Positions 43,597 through 44,582 of a stretch of DNA of 44,582 nt are shown one piece after another; the first letter of the stretch is position 1, and every line of letters starts with the position of its first letter. The stretch comes from an uncultured Pirellulaceae bacterium (GTDB lineage: Bacteria; Planctomycetota; Planctomycetia; Pirellulales; Pirellulaceae): NCBI GenBank assembly GCA_938082855.1, contig CALKCC010000049.1, positions 1-44,582 of the forward strand, written 5' to 3'. The notes beneath the pieces are model-generated. The model made no database searches and was not told the DNA's origin. It worked only from the letters and a program-made list of their open reading frames with translations. Made by a program: the position numbers and the translations under genes.

Positions 43597-44582
43597 ATGA
43601 GTGACGACCAAAATGTAAATGATGCTGCCGGAGAATACGGTGCCGATAATCTGCAGCACTTATCAGACCGGGATCACGTCCGAAAACGACCTGGTATGTA
43701 CATTGGTGACACGTTTAGCCGTGGTTTGCATCACCTGGTTTACGAAGTGGTGGATAACTCCATTGACGAGGCGATGGCTGGCCACGCGACAAAGGTCGGA
43801 GTTGTCATTAATCCGGATGGCAGTGTAACAGTCGAAGACGATGGCCGTGGGATTCCGGTCGAGTTGCATGAAGGCCTGACAGAAGAATTCGACCGCGAGG
43901 TATCCACTCTGGAAGGAGTGATGACCGTTCTAAAGTTCGGTGGAAAGTTTGATAAAGGTGCCTATCAGACTTCCGGAGGTTTGCACGGTGTTGGCGTGAC
44001 CGTCGTGAATTTTCTTAGCCAGTGGTGTAAAGCGGAAGTACATCGCGAAGGATTTGTTCATCGTCAGGAATATGAATACGGGATTGCTGCCGGAGCTGTT
44101 AAACGTGGAGAGAAATCTTCAGCGACAGGTACGAAAGTTACCTTTAAGCCGGACGGTGAGATTTTTGAAACCACGAAATTCCAGTATGACATTCTTGCCA
44201 AACGCCTTCAGGACCTGGCGTTCCTGAATAAGGGCGTCAAAATTGAAGTACGGGACGAGCGAACAGATCAGTCCGATGTATTTTGCTACGAAGATGGCAT
44301 TATCGATTTCGTACATCACCTGAATCGTGCCAGTGATGTACTGCATGCAGATGTGTTCTATCTTGAAGGCGAGCAGGAAGTTGAAGACGGTACAGTCGTC
44401 GGATATGAGATTGCTTTGCAGTACACCAACGATTATTCAGAACACCTGCACTCGTATGTCAACAATATTCATACGCATGAAGGCGGGACTCATGAAACCG
44501 GCTTTAGAAAGTCGCTCACGCGAGTTCTTAATACCTACGGTGTTAAGGAAAAGATCATCAAGGATGCCAAAGAAGCTCCTTC
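43597..44582 (+). CDS. gyrB: DNA gyrase subunit B, 3' end off window
   Basis: The first about 328 residues of GyrB run off the right edge. The GHKL ATPase domain shows HVRKRPGMYIGDT, EVVDNSIDEAMAGHA (Mg-binding Asn), VEDDGRGIPVELH, LKFGGKFDKGAYQTSGGLHGVGVTVVNFLS and, in the transducer domain, THEGGTHETGFRKSLTRVLN with the conserved QTK-type region not yet reached. The ATP lid has a longer GLTEEFDREVSTLEG segment than the E. coli enzyme. Gyrase introduces negative supercoils. The start at ATG 43597 (MSDDQNV) is 39 bp after the DUF721 gene. Confidence 0.96.
   Translation, partial: MSDDQNVNDAAGEYGADNLQHLSDRDHVRKRPGMYIGDTFSRGLHHLVYEVVDNSIDEAMAGHATKVGVVINPDGSVTVEDDGRGIPVELHEGLTEEFDREVSTLEGVMTVLKFGGKFDKGAYQTSGGLHGVGVTVVNFLSQWCKAEVHREGFVHRQEYEYGIAAGAVKRGEKSSATGTKVTFKPDGEIFETTKFQYDILAKRLQDLAFLNKGVKIEVRDERTDQSDVFCYEDGIIDFVHHLNRASDVLHADVFYLEGEQEVEDGTVVGYEIALQYTNDYSEHLHSYVNNIHTHEGGTHETGFRKSLTRVLNTYGVKEKIIKDAKEAP

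Noticed and set aside
1-44582. tRNA, rRNA, CRISPR, transposase, prophage or secondary-metabolite genes
   Set aside because: None seen by eye on either strand; no spacer-repeat array and no integrase or transposase motifs.

Overview
This window looks like chromosomal DNA of a planctomycete, most likely in the Pirellulales. The evidence is a DUF1501 protein with a twin-arginine leader, a BBP7-like outer-membrane barrel protein, a hemerythrin-like protein ending in a D-I-G tail, an Lgt enlarged by an insertion, an FolK with a long extra C-terminal domain, and a dnaA-dnaN-DUF721-gyrB cluster without recF. The content is mostly core metabolism and chromosome maintenance. I see no insertion sequence, prophage, CRISPR array, rRNA or tRNA.

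Left part (1-10 kb): a PLP-dependent trans-sulfuration enzyme cut by the window edge; a hemerythrin-like protein with a strong terminator; an amino-acid permease divergent from a voltage-gated K+ channel with a zinc-ribbon tail; a LarA-family protein; and a leftward cluster of a GT2 glycosyltransferase, a MOP-type flippase and an unrecognised membrane-anchored coiled-coil protein, which suggests cell-surface polysaccharide export. A gene-poor stretch of about 730 bp follows.

Middle (10.5-27 kb): a folK-panC-lgt run; an ECF sigma / anti-sigma pair preceded by an RpoE-type promoter-like sequence; an unrecognised acidic protein; a double GNAT acetyltransferase; a leftward outer-membrane barrel gene; then a tight run of a small protein, aroB, a GlpG-like rhomboid protease, a membrane-anchored unknown and a sulfite-oxidase-fold protein. 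A leftward pyrC, a small exported protein and a DUF1501 gene with a promoter-embedded palindrome follow. A bidirectional terminator separates the DUF1501 gene from carB.

Right part (27-44.6 kb): carB diverges from argH (both linked by carbamoyl phosphate and arginine synthesis); then an exported HEAT-repeat protein with a receiver-like fold, an orphan sigma-54 activator, a hemX-like gene overlapping hemA, convergent scpB, a cysteine desulfurase, and the replication block dnaA - probable oriC - dnaN - DUF721/DciA-like - gyrB (cut by the right edge).

The most unusual item is the DnaA. It appears to lack domain I and carries a QLNLF sliding-clamp-like motif just before its AAA+ domain, an arrangement resembling Hda fused to the DnaA DNA-binding domain. 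It sits next to the clamp gene and the presumed origin.
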